Shown here piece by piece: positions 42,210 to 53,240 of a DNA stretch of 64,000 nt. The stretch covers positions 143,616,045-143,680,044 of the forward strand of contig NC_030680.2 of the NCBI RefSeq assembly GCF_000004195.4, given 5' to 3'. This stretch comes from Xenopus tropicalis. Its lineage: Eukaryota; Chordata; Amphibia; Anura; Pipidae. Under the pieces are notes generated by a model that was not told where the DNA came from, did not search any database, and worked only from the letters and a program-made list of their open reading frames with translations. Made by a program: the position numbers and the translations under genes. Position 1 is the first letter of the stretch. Every line of letters starts with the position of its first letter.

Positions 42210-42730
42210 GAGATGTAGCAAACTGTTCGCCGGCGAACTAATTCACGCGAACATCAGGTGTTCACGAGTTCGCAAGTTCGCAAACTTTTCACGTATATTC
42301 GCAATTTGGGTTTCGTGTGGCGTTTTTCCGCTGCGTTTTTTCTCGGCCTAAAAACGCCGCACAAGCCACACATGGCGTTTTTCAGCAAATCCCGTTTCCA
42401 TGGTGCTAATAGCGCGAAATAGCAAAGAACGCCGCGTATTTCCGCTAGGTCTGCCAGCTGCCTTTGCGGTTTTATGCAACGCTGTGTCAACAAAGTATTT
42501 TTCAGAGGTTTTTGCCCTTGATCCCCCTCCTGCATGTCACTGTCCAGGTCGTGGCACCCTTTAAACAACTTTAAAATCATTTTCCGGGCAGAAATGGCTT
42601 TTCTAGGTTTTAAAGTTCGCCTTCCCATTGAAGTCTATGGGGTTCGCAAAGTTTGCGAATATTCGCGCTTTTTGGCGTAAGTTCGCGAACGGGTTCGCAA
42701 ACTTTTTTTTTGTGGTTCGCTACATCCCTG
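42210..42730. mobile_element. hairpin MITE, GATGTAGCAAACTGTTCGC ends
   Basis: The left end AGAGATGTAGCAAACTGTTC is mirrored by the right end GGTTCGCTACATCCCTG. TTCGC/GCGAA words crowd both arms. The interior has CATGGCGTTTTT and AAAACGCCG. Non-coding. Confidence 0.8.
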
Positions 42731-42779
42731 CCCCTGGGACTTTCATCAGGTACAAGGAAGCCAAAGCATGTATAAAAGC

Positions 42780-43253
42780 TAGTATCAGCCGGAGGTCAAT
42801 TGGTTGATGGGAGCAGGGAAAAAACAATATTCTGATCTGTTATTGTACAACAGGCCCGACCCAATCAGAATAATGTATTGGTTGATGGACCAGTGATTCA
42901 GCAGGAAATGCAAAAGAGACCAGAACAATTGGTGTTTCCATTCTTCAAAAAAGGAACCTGTTCTGAGTCTGGAAACTGCAGGCCTGTAAGTCTGACATCG
43001 TTGGTGGGAAAGCTCTTGCAGGGATTTGAGACAACAAATTGCAAATCGCAATACTACAGTTTGTGTCGGCATGGTTCTATGCACAATAGGTCTTAGCCAG
43101 ACTCATTTAATTGCCTTCTATGAGGAGGTGAGCAGGGAACCGTGATTCTGGAATGGCAGTTGATGGCATCTACTTGTTTTTTGCTAAAGCGTTTCATACT
43201 GTAACTCACAGACGGCTACTGATACAATTAAGGAATACTGACCTGGAACATAA
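42780..43253 (+). pseudogene. CR1-type LINE reverse transcriptase fragment (left part)
   Basis: The plus strand reads FFKKGTCSESGNCRPVSLTS and LVGKLLQGFETT, the start of the reverse-transcriptase domain of CR1-like elements (FKKGS...NYRPVSLTSV). Later it reads FAKAFHTVTHRRLLIQL, a decayed form of the F.KAFDTV.H..L box. It is broken by stops and frame shifts. It ends at 43,253, where a MITE is inserted. Confidence 0.8.
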
Positions 43254-44146
43254 TACAGGTATCGGACCCCTTATCCGGAAACCCATTATCCAGAAAGCTC
43301 CCAATTACGGAAAGCCTGTCTCCCATAGACTCCATTATAATCAAATAATTAGAATTTTTAAAATTGATTTCCTTTTTCTCTGTAATAATAAAACTGTACC
43401 TGTACTTGATCCCAACTAAGATATAATTACCCCTTATTGGGGGCAGAACAGCCCTATTGGGTTTATTTCATGGTTAAATGATTCCCTTTTCTCTGTAATA
43501 ATAAAACAGTACCTGTACTTGATCCCAACTAAGATATAATTACCCCTTATTGGGGGCAGAACAGCCCTATTGGGTTTATTTAATGGTTAAATGATTCCCT
43601 TTTCTCTGTAATAATAAAACAGTACCTGTACTTGATCCCAACTAAGATATAATTACCCCTTATTGGGGCAGAACAGCCCTATTGGGTTTATTTAATGGTT
43701 AAATGATTCCCTTTTCTCTGTAATAATAAAACAGTACCTGTACTTGATCCCAACTAAGATATAATTACCCCTTATTGGGGCAGAACAGCCCTATTGGGTT
43801 TATTTAATGGTTAAATGATTCCCTTTTCTCTGTAATAATAAAACAGTACCTGTACTTGATCCCAACTAAGATATAATTACCCCTTATTGGGGCAGAACAG
43901 TCCTATTGGGTTTATTTCATGGTTAAATGATTCCCTTTTCTCTGTAATAATAAAACAGTACCTGTACTTGATCCCAACTAAGATATAATTACCCCTTATT
44001 GGGGGCAGAACAATCCTGTTGAGTTTAATTAATGTTTTATTGATTTTTTAGTAGACTTAAGGTATGATGATCCAAATTACGGAAAGACCCATTATCCGGA
44101 ATACCCTTGGTCCCGAGCATTCTGGACAATGGGTCCTACACCTGTA
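43254..44146 (+). mobile_element. MITE with internal 112-bp minisatellite (copy 4, both ends), inside CR1
   Basis: The left end TACAGGTATCGGACCCCTTA and the right end GGGTCCTACACCTGTA are inverted, with sub-terminal TATCCGGAAACCCATTATCC. About six 112-bp units. It splits a CR1 LINE remnant. Confidence 0.92.
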
Positions 44147-44705
44147 TGTCTATTTGTAGAGATCTGTATAAAGCTACAAGTTCTATAAAGGATGCTGCCA
44201 CTTTGGAGAGAGTTTTGAGTACATTGGAGGACCGGCCAGCAAACTGGCTAATGAGGTTCAATGATTATAAGTGTAAGGTTATGCAGTTTGGTAGAAATAA
44301 CAAAATGCAAGTTATTCACTAAAAAGTAGTGGTGTTGGGGGGATCCTAAATTGAGAAGGGTTGGGGGGGTGTTGTGGATAACAAACTGTGTAACTCTAGG
44401 CAGGGCCTTCTGTGGCTACTGAAACAAATAAAGCGCTGTCTTGTATAAAAAGTACATTAACTCCAACCCCTAAGAAAGATCATTATAAACAGGAGAGGGT
44501 GCAGGGCCAAGAAACTCAACTGGTAAAGGGGATGGAAGGGTTAAACTATGAGGTGAGACTGTCAGGGTTGCGGTTGTTTTCTCTGGAAAAGAGGCGCTTG
44601 CGAGGGGACATGATTACTCTGTACAAGTACATTAGAGGGGGGGGGGTTCCCAAAGAAAAGATCAATGCACTAGAGACCCCCCCTTTAGGCTTGAGGAACT
44701 GAAAT
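44147..44705 (+). pseudogene. CR1-type LINE fragment (right part, C-terminal region)
   Basis: The plus strand reads LEDRPANWLMRFNDYKCKVM and QFGRNNKM (CR1 DKCKVMHIG region). Further on is LSGLRLFSLEKRRLRGDMIT with LYKYIRGG, the conserved tail of CR1 ORF2. With 42,780-43,253 it forms one CR1 copy interrupted by the MITE. Stops and shifts throughout. Confidence 0.82.
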
Positions 44706-44756
44706 GACATTTGAAGCAGCGTAGGGGGTTCTTTAGAGTGAGAGCAGATTCTATTA

Positions 44757-45290
44757 AAGGGGAACTCAGGCTTCCAAAATAAATTTTGTTTTTTTATATA
44801 AAACAGAGCCCTCTAATATCCCTATCCCTGTAATCTGTTCCGTCACAAAGTAGGAATAAATCCCATGTTTATAGGCTGAAATCCAGCTGCAAAACAGCTC
44901 TTCTCTTTCTGCATCATTTGAAATCCTGGCAGGGGAGGAGGGACTAAAACATTGATGTTACAAATTGTAACAAGTTCCCCACAGCTTACAGACAGCATGC
45001 AGGAACTACATAACCCACAATGCATTGCACTGGGATGTTCCTTTCCTTATTGACATCACGTGTGCAGCAGGGAATTGTGGGATTGGGAGGAGGCAGGCTG
45101 AAGGCAGGCTGAGGGACAGGCAACTACTGTTTATTTGAGTCACAAAGTAGTCAGCCAATCAGCAGGGGAACAGGGGGCGGGGCTTAGGGAACTGTTCCAA
45201 ACCAGATTATTACATTAAACATCATGAAAAGGCTGCATATTGTTTAATTGATGTATATTGCAAAGTGGCTTGAAATTATGTTTCCTTTTC
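44757..45290. mobile_element. T2-like MITE (TTAAAGGGGAACTC start)
   Basis: It starts ATTAAAGGGGAACTCAGGC and ends near TTATGTTTCCTTTTC. Its interior (44,994-45,128) matches 4,247-4,385 in slc25a26 intron 4. Ends are diverged, so the limits are approximate. Confidence 0.6.
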
Positions 45291-45317
45291 CAAAAGCTTA
45301 CATTGTGTTCGGGCGGA

Positions 45318-45754
45318 GTTTAAAGGGACAGTGTACCCCTAAAAACACCTTTGCTAAAAATAAACACAATAAATAGGACTTGCGTTGAAATGACATTCTG
45401 CCTATTGTTTTAATTTTAAAAAAAAATCTATATTTTGTGCCACTGTAAAGCACTAATTTGAAAGTGGAACTCTTTTCACTGAACTTACCCCCCCCCCCCC
45501 CCCTCTCTCCACCATTTCAACATAAACAGGACAATTTATTCAGAACAAAAAGAAGACCAATTGCAAATTGTCTCAGAATAGCATTCGCTATCATGCTGAA
45601 AGTTAATTGGATAGCTGGACAACCCCTTTCAATGGAATGATTTCATTCCATTCTATGAAACACAAGTGAAAAATTATTCCCACCTGGAGCCCTGAGTAAA
45701 ATCCCCATATTAACATTTGCGTATGAACTGGCGACTGTTACATTCAGTTTAATT
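45318..45754. other. T2-like left end and C-run, otherwise unique
   Basis: 45,309-45,345 reads TTTAAAGGGACAGTGTACCC, a T2-type terminus without a visible partner. A run of C lies at 45,488-45,503. No gene. Confidence 0.4.
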
Positions 45755-47305
45755 TCTATTATTATTATTATTATTAACATTTATTTATAAAGCGCCAACA
45801 TATCCCGCAGCGCTGTACAATAAGTGGGTTCCATACATTGCACATACAGAGTAACATATAAAGCAATCAGTAACCGATACAGGAGGGGAAGGGAGCCCTG
45901 CCCAAAAGAGCTTACACTCTACAAGGAGTAACATATAAAGCAATCAGTAACCGATACAAGAGGGGAAGGGAGCCCTGCCCAAAAGAGCTTACACTCTACA
46001 AGGAGTAACATATAAAGCAATCAGTAACCGATACAAGAGGGGAAGAGAGCCCTGCCCAAAAGAGCTTACACTCTACAAGGAGTAACATATAAAGCAATCA
46101 GTAACCGATACAGGAGGGGAAGAGAGCCCTGCCCAAAAGAGCTTACACTCTACAAGGAGTAACATATAAAGCAATCAGTAACCGATACAAGAGGGGAAGG
46201 GAGCCCTGCCCAAAAGAGCTTACAATCTACAAGGAGTAACATATAAAGCAATCAGTAACCGATACAGGAGGGGAAGAGAGCCCTGCCCAAAAGAGCTTAC
46301 AATCTACAAGGAGTAACATATAAAGCAACCAATAACGATACAGGAGGGGAAGGGAGCCCTGCCCAAAAGAGCTTACAATCTACAAGGAGTAACATATAAA
46401 GCAATCAGTAACCGATACAAGAGGTGAAGAGAGCCCTGCCCAAAAGAGCTTACACTCTACAAGGAGTAACATATAAAGCAATCAGTAACCGATACAAGAG
46501 GTGAAGAGAGCCCTGCCCAAAAGAGCTTACACTCTACAAGGAGTAACATATAAAGCAATCAGTAACCGATACAAGAGGGGAAGGGAGCCCTGCCCAAAAG
46601 AGCTTACACTCTACAAGGAGTAACATATAAAGCAACCAATAACCGATACAGGAGGGGAAGGGAGCCCTGCCCAAAAGAGCTTACAATCTACAAGGAGTAA
46701 CATATAAAGCAATCAGTAACCGATACAGGAGGGGAAGAGAGCCCTGCCCAAAAGAGCTTACAATCTACAAGGAGTAACATATAAAGCAACCAATAACGAT
46801 ACAGGAGGGGAAGGGAGCCCTGCCCAAAAGAGCTTACACTCTACAAGGAGTAACATATAAAGCAATCAGTAACCGATACAAGAGGTGAAGAGAGCCCTGC
46901 CCAAAAGAGCTTACACTCTACAAGGAGTAACATATAAAGCAATCAGTAACCGATACAAGAGGTGAAGAGAGCCCTGCCCAAAAGAGCTTACACTCTACAA
47001 GGAGTAACATATAAAGCAATCAGTAACCGATACAAGAGGGGAAGGGAGCCCTGCCCAAAAGAGCTTACACTCTACAAGGAGTAACATATAAAGCAATCAG
47101 TAACCGATACAGGAGGGGAAGGGAGCCCTGCCCAAAAGAGCTTACACTCTACAAGGAGTAACATATAAAGCAATCAGTAACCGATACAGGAGGGGAAGAG
47201 AGCCCTGCCCAAAAGAGCTTACAATCTACAAGGAGTAACATATAAAGCAACCAATAACCGATACAAGAGGGGAAGAGGGCCCTGCCCAAAAGAGCTTACA
47301 GTCTA
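45755..47305 (+). repeat. 77-bp minisatellite, about 19 units, grown from a dispersed repeat
   Basis: It begins with (ATT)n and TATTTATAAAGCGCCAACAT, then CCCGCAGCGCTGTACAATAA, a very common amphibian dispersed repeat. From 45,849 the following part (AGTAACATATAAAGCAATCA, GTAACCGATACAGGAGGGGA, GAGCCCTGCCCAAAAGAGCT, TACACTCTACAAGG) is repeated every 77 bp to about 47,290. Variant units (ACCAATAACGATACAGG; GAGGTGAAGAGAG) recur in a set order, which shows multi-unit duplication. Confidence 0.95.
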
Positions 47306-47394
47306 CAATAATCATAATTCATTAATGGGACCCTTTATTTTTATAATTGTATTTAGAATTTCTTTCTTATAATTCCCTGTTAGTGCTACAATTA

Positions 47395-47855
47395 GGGGCT
47401 GATTTACTAAGACACGAATCCGAATTGGAAAAATTCCGATTGGAAAACGAACATTTTGCGACTTTTTCGTATTTTTTGCGATTTTTTCGGCGCCTTTACG
47501 ACTTTTCGGAAATTATCGCGACTTTTTCGTTACCAATACGATTTGCGCGAAAAAACACGAGTTTTTCGTTGCCGTTCCGAAAGGTGCGCAAAATCTGGCG
47601 ATTTTTTCGTAGTGTTAAAACTTGCGCGAAAAGTCGCGCCTTTTTCGTAGCGTTAAAACTTAAAAGGCGCGACGTTTCACGCAAGTTTTAACGCTACGAA
47701 AAAATCGCCAGATTTTGCGAAACTTTCGGAACGGCTATGAAAAACTCGCGTTTTTTTAGCGCAAATCGTATTGGTAACGAAAAAGTTGCGACAATTTTCC
47801 GAAAAAAGCGCAATCGGACGCATTCGGCCCGTTCGTGGGTTAGTAAATGTGCCCC
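47395..47855. mobile_element. Harbinger-like hairpin MITE with TTA duplication
   Basis: TTA at 47,392-47,394 and 47,856-47,858 flank inverted ends GGGGCTGATTTACTAAGACA and GGGTTAGTAAATGTGCCCC. The arms extend far inward (AAAATCTGGCGATTTTTTCG with its complement). A 3-bp TWA-type duplication and GGGG ends suggest PIF/Harbinger; the class is inferred. Confidence 0.85.
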
Positions 47856-47930
47856 TTAGTGTAGCTTATTTACTTATATATTTTACATATGTAATATATA
47901 GACATATATGATGTAATAGGATCCCTTTAG

Positions 47931-48369
47931 CACTGGGTGGGCAAACTTTTTGGCTCAGGGGCCACATTGACTTACCACCGGGCCGGACCGGGCCAGCGTT
48001 ACGCCGTTTCCACTTGTCAGTCCCCAGACGCTAAGGGGCATATTTATTATGCTGTGTAAAACGAATTGGCCAAAAAAACGGAGTAAAAAGCTGTGTAAAA
48101 TAAATGGAAAAGATCACCGTCTGAATGCCGGATATTACACTGTTATTTTCCATAAGTTCTGGTGAAAGAAAAAACGCGTAAAACAATTACGCAGATTTTA
48201 CGCTGTTATTACGCTGTTTTTACACGGCGAAACCTGGCGATGTGTGGTGAATTTTCTCGCCGTTTTTTACACAGCATAATAAATATGCCCCTAAGTCTCG
48301 TGTTATCAGACTTGCGGAGTCGGCGGGCCGGATTAAACAGACCAAGGGGCCGTAGTTTGCCCACCCCTG
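47931..48369. mobile_element. hAT-like MITE, GGGTGGGCAAACT ends, host of a nested MITE
   Basis: The left end CACTGGGTGGGCAAACTTTT and the right end GTAGTTTGCCCACCCCTG are inverted. CCTTTAG occurs just outside each end (47,924-47,930 and 48,370-48,376), a probable target duplication. Without the nested element it would be about 180 bp long. Confidence 0.85.
48035..48291. mobile_element. hairpin MITE nested in the hAT-like MITE, TAA duplication
   Basis: TAA at 48,032-48,034 and 48,292-48,294 flank inverted ends GGGGCATATTTATTATGCTG and CAGCATAATAAATATGCCCC. The arms continue with TGTGTAAAA and TTTTTTACACA. A Harbinger-like 3-bp duplication, as for 47,395. Confidence 0.9.
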
Positions 48370-48376
48370 CCTTTAG

Positions 48377-49021
48377 CTGTATAATAAAAAATAAACTAAA
48401 AGAGATATATGTTCCTGGTTTTCCACTAGATGGCGCTGTTGTTGCATAGGAATGATGCATTACAATGATAATAATAAGTATATTTTCTATCCCATGACCA
48501 TGGTTAATATATTCCAACCCTAATTACATGCAGCACTATGGTTGGTGCCACACCAATCTGCATTTGAACCCCAGGGCCCCGGCAGAGCTTCGTGTGATGT
48601 GCAACAAGCGCTACATTGTCTTAATATTCTCCACTGCTGACTCCCAGGACTATCAGTCACGGCACGGAAATCGAGAATGAGCGGACGCCCGGGGAGGATT
48701 TCTGCCGGCTGATTTTATTCATGGGCTCCTGATGCAAGAATAGATCCAATAATGAATTCTGAGATACAAATGAACGATCCTGCCGCATCATGTGATGTTC
48801 CCGGCCTGGAATGCTGCTGCAATAGGGATCGGGGAATAGTAATAGGAACGAAAGCGTTTGGCATTCCATGCGCAGTTGTCTCACACAATAAGCCCCACTC
48901 GGGGTTAGTTATATGGAACTGTCAGAGCCCGACAGCAAGAAACCTCTTCCCCATCAGACTATGAATCAAATAAAGGCTTCTGTCTTGTAGTACATAGTGA
49001 GATACATGCCTGAATTGTTTC
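48377..49021. other. unique sequence, candidate conserved block 48,560-48,965
   Basis: No repeats. It contains AATAATGAATTCTGAGATAC, CGCATCATGTGATGTTCCCG and AATGAGCGGACGCCCGG. The even composition and lack of repeats differ from the surroundings. No coding exon recognised. Confidence 0.35.
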
Positions 49022-49260
49022 TGTTCAGGCTATGAGCAAACTTAGGGGGCTGTTCCTGCTGAATTGTGCTTAGTACAGGGGAATCCCTATGTGCCATAGT
49101 TTTATGGTATCTCTCTGTACAGGCTATGAGCAAACTTAGGGGGCTGTTCCTGCTGAATTGTGCTTAGTACAGGGGAATCCCTATGCTGCCATAGTTTTAT
49201 GGTATCTCTCTGTACAGGCTATGAGCAAACTTAGGGGGCTGTTCCTGCTGAACTGTGTTT
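49022..49260 (-). repeat. 94-bp minisatellite, inverted copy, about 2.5 units
   Basis: CAGGCTATGAGCAAACTTAG, GGGGCTGTTCCTGCTGAATT and CCATAGTTTTATGGTATCTC are the reverse complement of the array at 9,909-10,395. Confidence 0.93.
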
Positions 49261-49728
49261 AGGTGCTGTATTTAGGTCCGGTGCCTGTCACTTTTTCAAT
49301 TACAAACATCCAGGAACCTCTCACCCCCAAGTTCTGCCGCCGAATTCAGGCAACGAGTATCTGGCAGTGGCTGGGAAAATTATTTTTTTTCTCAAAAGTG
49401 TAAATTTTCCTATATAGGTATCCAAGGGCCACCCCTAAAGCTGCCGCCCTAGTGACAGGCCCTCAGGTGCCTGTACAGTAAGTATACTACTTAGTAGTGG
49501 CTATGCGGAGGGCAAATGTTGCTGTTTCAGAGTCCGGACCCTATAACAACATTCTTCTGATCCACTTGCCGTTGACCCCCCCCCCCCCCCTCTTCTGTGG
49601 CTAATTTCAGACAATGTTAAACTACCTGTTGTGCTTCTCAGCATTTTTTAAATGTACATTACATTTTTCCCTGTAGTTTTTCAGATATTAGCAGTTATTA
49701 AACTAAAAAATAAAAAAAAAAAATTGAA

Positions 49729-49951
49729 AGATCAGCGCCACCTTGTGGTCAAAACTGGCTACAGCTGAGAAAAGAAACACCTTGTGATGTTGCTCCGCTT
49801 AGAACTGACCAGAGAAACGTGCGGTGACTCTTCTGCGCTCACTGACTTTATTTTCTGAGCAGAGAAACATCACAAGACACGTTATTTCTAAGGTAATTCA
49901 TTTTCAGCCGACTGTCTCCAATTGGCCGAAATGACCAGCAGGTGGCACTGT
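49729..49951. mobile_element. MITE with CAGCGCCACCTTGTGG / CCAGCAGGTGGCAC ends
   Basis: The left end GATCAGCGCCACCTTGTGGTC mirrors the right end GACCAGCAGGTGGCACTG. The interior ACACCTTGTGATGTTGCTCC pairs loosely with AACATCACAAG. Its 62,030-62,215 relative shares GAAACATCACAAG and the end AACAGGTGGCGCTGTTG. Confidence 0.7.
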
Positions 49952-50467
49952 GGCTTCAAATTCATTATCGGAGGAGTTTTACATTTCCTATAAAAGCATT
50001 TTTCTGCTCTTTCATTTGACAGTTTCCATAAATCATTTCCCCACCGTGTCCCGGAGATGGTAAATACCTTGATACATGCCGGCTGCACCTTTAGGAACAT
50101 TTTAGAACTCAGTTTAATACGATACATAAGCGTCCGAGCGTCTCTCTGTGGATCCCATGAAATGAATGTATAGCCTTGATTTTCCATTATTGAACTGTGA
50201 GCAGCACGTTATTCATTTGGAAGATACGATTTGCGTAGTGGTACGTTCCAAGGGGCGGGGCTCCTATTTCTGCCTGTCGGATTGGGGGGGGGGGGAACAA
50301 CATGAATGGAGAGCTCTCTGCGGCCACTTCTTGAATTAAAGTTCATTATTAAACATGAAAATTCCATTCACTTATTGGAAACACATGTTACAGCGCAGCC
50401 AATGGGTTCCCTTTGTTTAAGTGTAATGTTATAGTTATGTCTTATAGCGACTGGGCAGCGCATAACT
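49952..50467. other. unique sequence with a G-run at about 50,284-50,295
   Basis: No gene or repeat family recognised. Confidence 0.35.
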
Positions 50468-51115
50468 ACAGGGAACTCTGAGTATCACTCATGTATTATA
50501 AGGGATAATGTACCCCCTACTGTAAATGATAAGGATATTAGCAGTCACTGAGGGGCTCTGTGCCCATATAAAGGCACAAGGCTGCAGGCTGAGTTATACA
50601 GGGAACTCTGAGTATCACTCATGTATTATAAGGGATAATGTACCCCCTACTGTAAATGATAAGGATATTAGCAGTCACTGAGGGGTTCTGTGCCCATATA
50701 AAGGCACAAGGCTGCAGGCTGAGTTATACAGGGAACTCTGAGTATCACTCATGTATTATAAGGGATAATGTACCCCCTACTGTAAATGATAAGGATATTA
50801 GCAGTCACTGAGGGGTTCTGTGCCCCCCATATAAAGGCACAAGGCTGCAGGCTGAGTTATACAGGGAACTCTGAGTATCACTCATGTATTAGAAGGGATA
50901 ATGTACCCCCTACTGTAAATGATAAGGATATTAGCAGTCACTGAGGGGTTCTGTGCCCATACAAAGGCACAAGGCTACAGGCTGAGTTATACAGGGAACT
51001 CTGAGTATCACTCATGTATTAGAAGGGATAATGTACCCCCTACTGTAAATGATAAGGATATTAGCAGTCACTGAGGGGTTCTGTGCCCATACAAAGGCAC
51101 AAGGCTGCAGGATAA
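50468..51115 (+). repeat. 130-bp minisatellite, 5 units
   Basis: The unit starts TACAGGGAACTCTGAGTATC and contains ATGTACCCCCTACTGTAAAT and GGCACAAGGCTGCAGGCTGA. The last two units share private changes (ATTAGAAGGG, CATACAAAGG), so they arose from one another. Confidence 0.95.
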
Positions 51116-51679
51116 CTTATACTGGTCAGGGAACATCAAAAATCCTTGCCTATTGACTAAGTACCCAACTGAATGACAGACACTATTTCTTCGTTGAAGA
51201 GTGTTATGAATCAAATATTAGCCATATTTACTGCCAAGTCCCCTAGAATATACTGGACTGGCCTAAAAGTTCCATTTACCGATTCTTCAGATTTTCTGGG
51301 CTTCTCTTAATATCAAACAGTGGCATGAAAAGGGTTAACACCGGTTTGTACCGGTTCCTTCCTTCTTATTTTTCTTCTTTTTTAATACATAATAAAGAAT
51401 CCACTGTTTGCTGCCCGTCAGCATTTCCCTCCGACACCGGCACCTCTCAAGGTTAATGTGAATCCCTCTCATCCGGTGCCAGCGAAGGTCACAAACGGGG
51501 GGGCATTGCTATGTCTTCTGTCTTCCCTTGACTCGTATAGGCCGCTAACAGATGCTTCCTAACTTGGCTGGGGATCCGCTAACGCGTGAGAGACGTGATC
51601 TTCATTTGGATTGGACGACGCTTGCGAATAAACATCTTCTGTTTTCCTAATCAAAACCTGCCTGGGGGTTCCTGGCGGG

Positions 51680-51722
<43 letters not shown>

Positions 51723-52148
51723 TTTAATGGGGAGGGGGAAGGAGCAGTCCTATGTCAGAGCGTGTTAACGATCCAATCGACACGTGTTAGACACGGCTAC
51801 GGTCACGCAAACTGCTTTTACAATCTAAAGAAATCCGACCTTCACCTCCACTGCTGCGTTCCTAGTACAAGAGCTGCCCAACGACGGTCGAGAGAAGCTG
51901 AAGATGATGGTCAAGTGTTTGGAAAGCTTGAAAGAGCTTGAAGACACAAGTATTGTGCTGAACACACTGTACTTTTATAACAATACATGGGATTTCTATT
52001 GTTTTATGCATGGGATCCCTTATCCAGAAACCTGTTAGCCAATAAAGAAAACTACAGGAAGGACATGAAGAGCAAGCAAACCTTGAAAATAAGTAAATGT
52101 AAAATTGGTATTAAAGGTTAAAGCACTGTTAAATAATTTATATCACAA
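51116..52148. other. mostly unique, (TA)n at 51,683-51,719, MITE relic at about 52,006-52,035
   Basis: 51,340-51,640 is repeat-free (CACCGGTTTGTACCGGTTCC; CATCCGGTGCCAGCGAAGGT) and may be conserved. (TA)n covers 51,683-51,719. CATGGGATCCCTTATCCAGA at about 52,009 is a fragment of the TACAGGTAT MITE family end. Confidence 0.4.
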
Positions 52149-52370
52149 GAGCGCCATTGGGTGGTTAGTTTCCAACCGTGATCCAGTCGAGGAAGTTGTC
52201 AACAGAAAGGAACAGAGCTGATCTGATGAAAGATGTGAAAAAAGGTTTATCTGAGGTTTCTAATGTTTTTCCCAACCAGAAGATCATCAGAACAAACCTC
52301 TTTCTTTCTTCTGTCAAGTTCCTCGACTGGATCACGGTCAGAAATTGATCAGCAGGTGGCGCTGTTGTAA
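52149..52370. mobile_element. hairpin MITE with GCGCCA... / ...GGTGGCGC ends
   Basis: AGCGCCATTGGGTGGTTAG is mirrored by GATCAGCAGGTGGCGCT. The arms include GTGATCCAGTCGAGGAAGTT and its complement AGTTCCTCGACTGGATCACG. Related ends appear at 49,729 and 62,200. Confidence 0.8.
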
Positions 52371-53240
52371 CAAAATTCATTTATTCATACCCTTAGTGCT
52401 CTCCTCAATTTTACATTCATGTGTTTTAAGCTGCATGAATCCATATTAGGGCAAAGAACTCTTATTGGGTTTTTTTTAAAAAAGTTTTAGCAAATTTAAG
52501 GTATGGTGATGGAAATAACAGAAAGATCCCTTATATGGAAAAGCCCAGGTCCCAGGAATTCCATATAATAGACCCTATGCCGTTACTATTCTGCTGGGAT
52601 TGGAGGTTCTCTGCAGTATTATAGCCAACTTGGGGTACATTTCATCACAAGAGAAAGTTAGTAGAAGGTATGACCATGTCTAATGGGGCTTGTTCCACCG
52701 GGGACATAGAATCATTGATTAATCACTTGCCCATTGAGATACCCTGTAGTGAAGGGATTTGTCCAAACTCACACTTAATCTGATGCCCAGAGAGCCGGCA
52801 TCTCTATTTTGGGATCAAACGCCATAGAGGAGGATGCCAAGCTCAACATGAAGCCAGCTCTCCAACTGTCCAACTCTCCATCGTATCCAAGATGTAAAAT
52901 GAGGCCTACAGATATAGCTCTGGATATTGTAATACACTCCCATAGGGATAAAATCCCATATAAAGTAGGTAATCTCTCTATGAAGGGCTCTATAAACACA
53001 TCAAGAGATCGTTAGAGATGGGGTAAGTTTCAGGTTGCCACCTTCCTAATTTTGACCCAGGTCAAAACTGCCTGCCCTGTTCTCCAAATCTGGGCAGGAC
53101 TCTGTTAGATTGGATAATCACTGATCGCCATAACCCTGCCCCAACCACAACATTGTCTGCCCCACCCCCTGTGATGTCAATGACCCATCCCTTGCCAAGA
53201 TGCCACCTTTTTTTGCTATTACTAACAGCCTATAGGTGGG
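52371..53240. other. diverged MITE relic at 52,440-52,590, then unique sequence
   Basis: 52,440-52,590 (CTTATTGGGTTTT ... TTAAGGTATGGTGATGGAAA ... AGCCCAGGTCC) is a decayed right end of the minisatellite-bearing MITE family. The rest shows no recognised feature. Confidence 0.45.
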
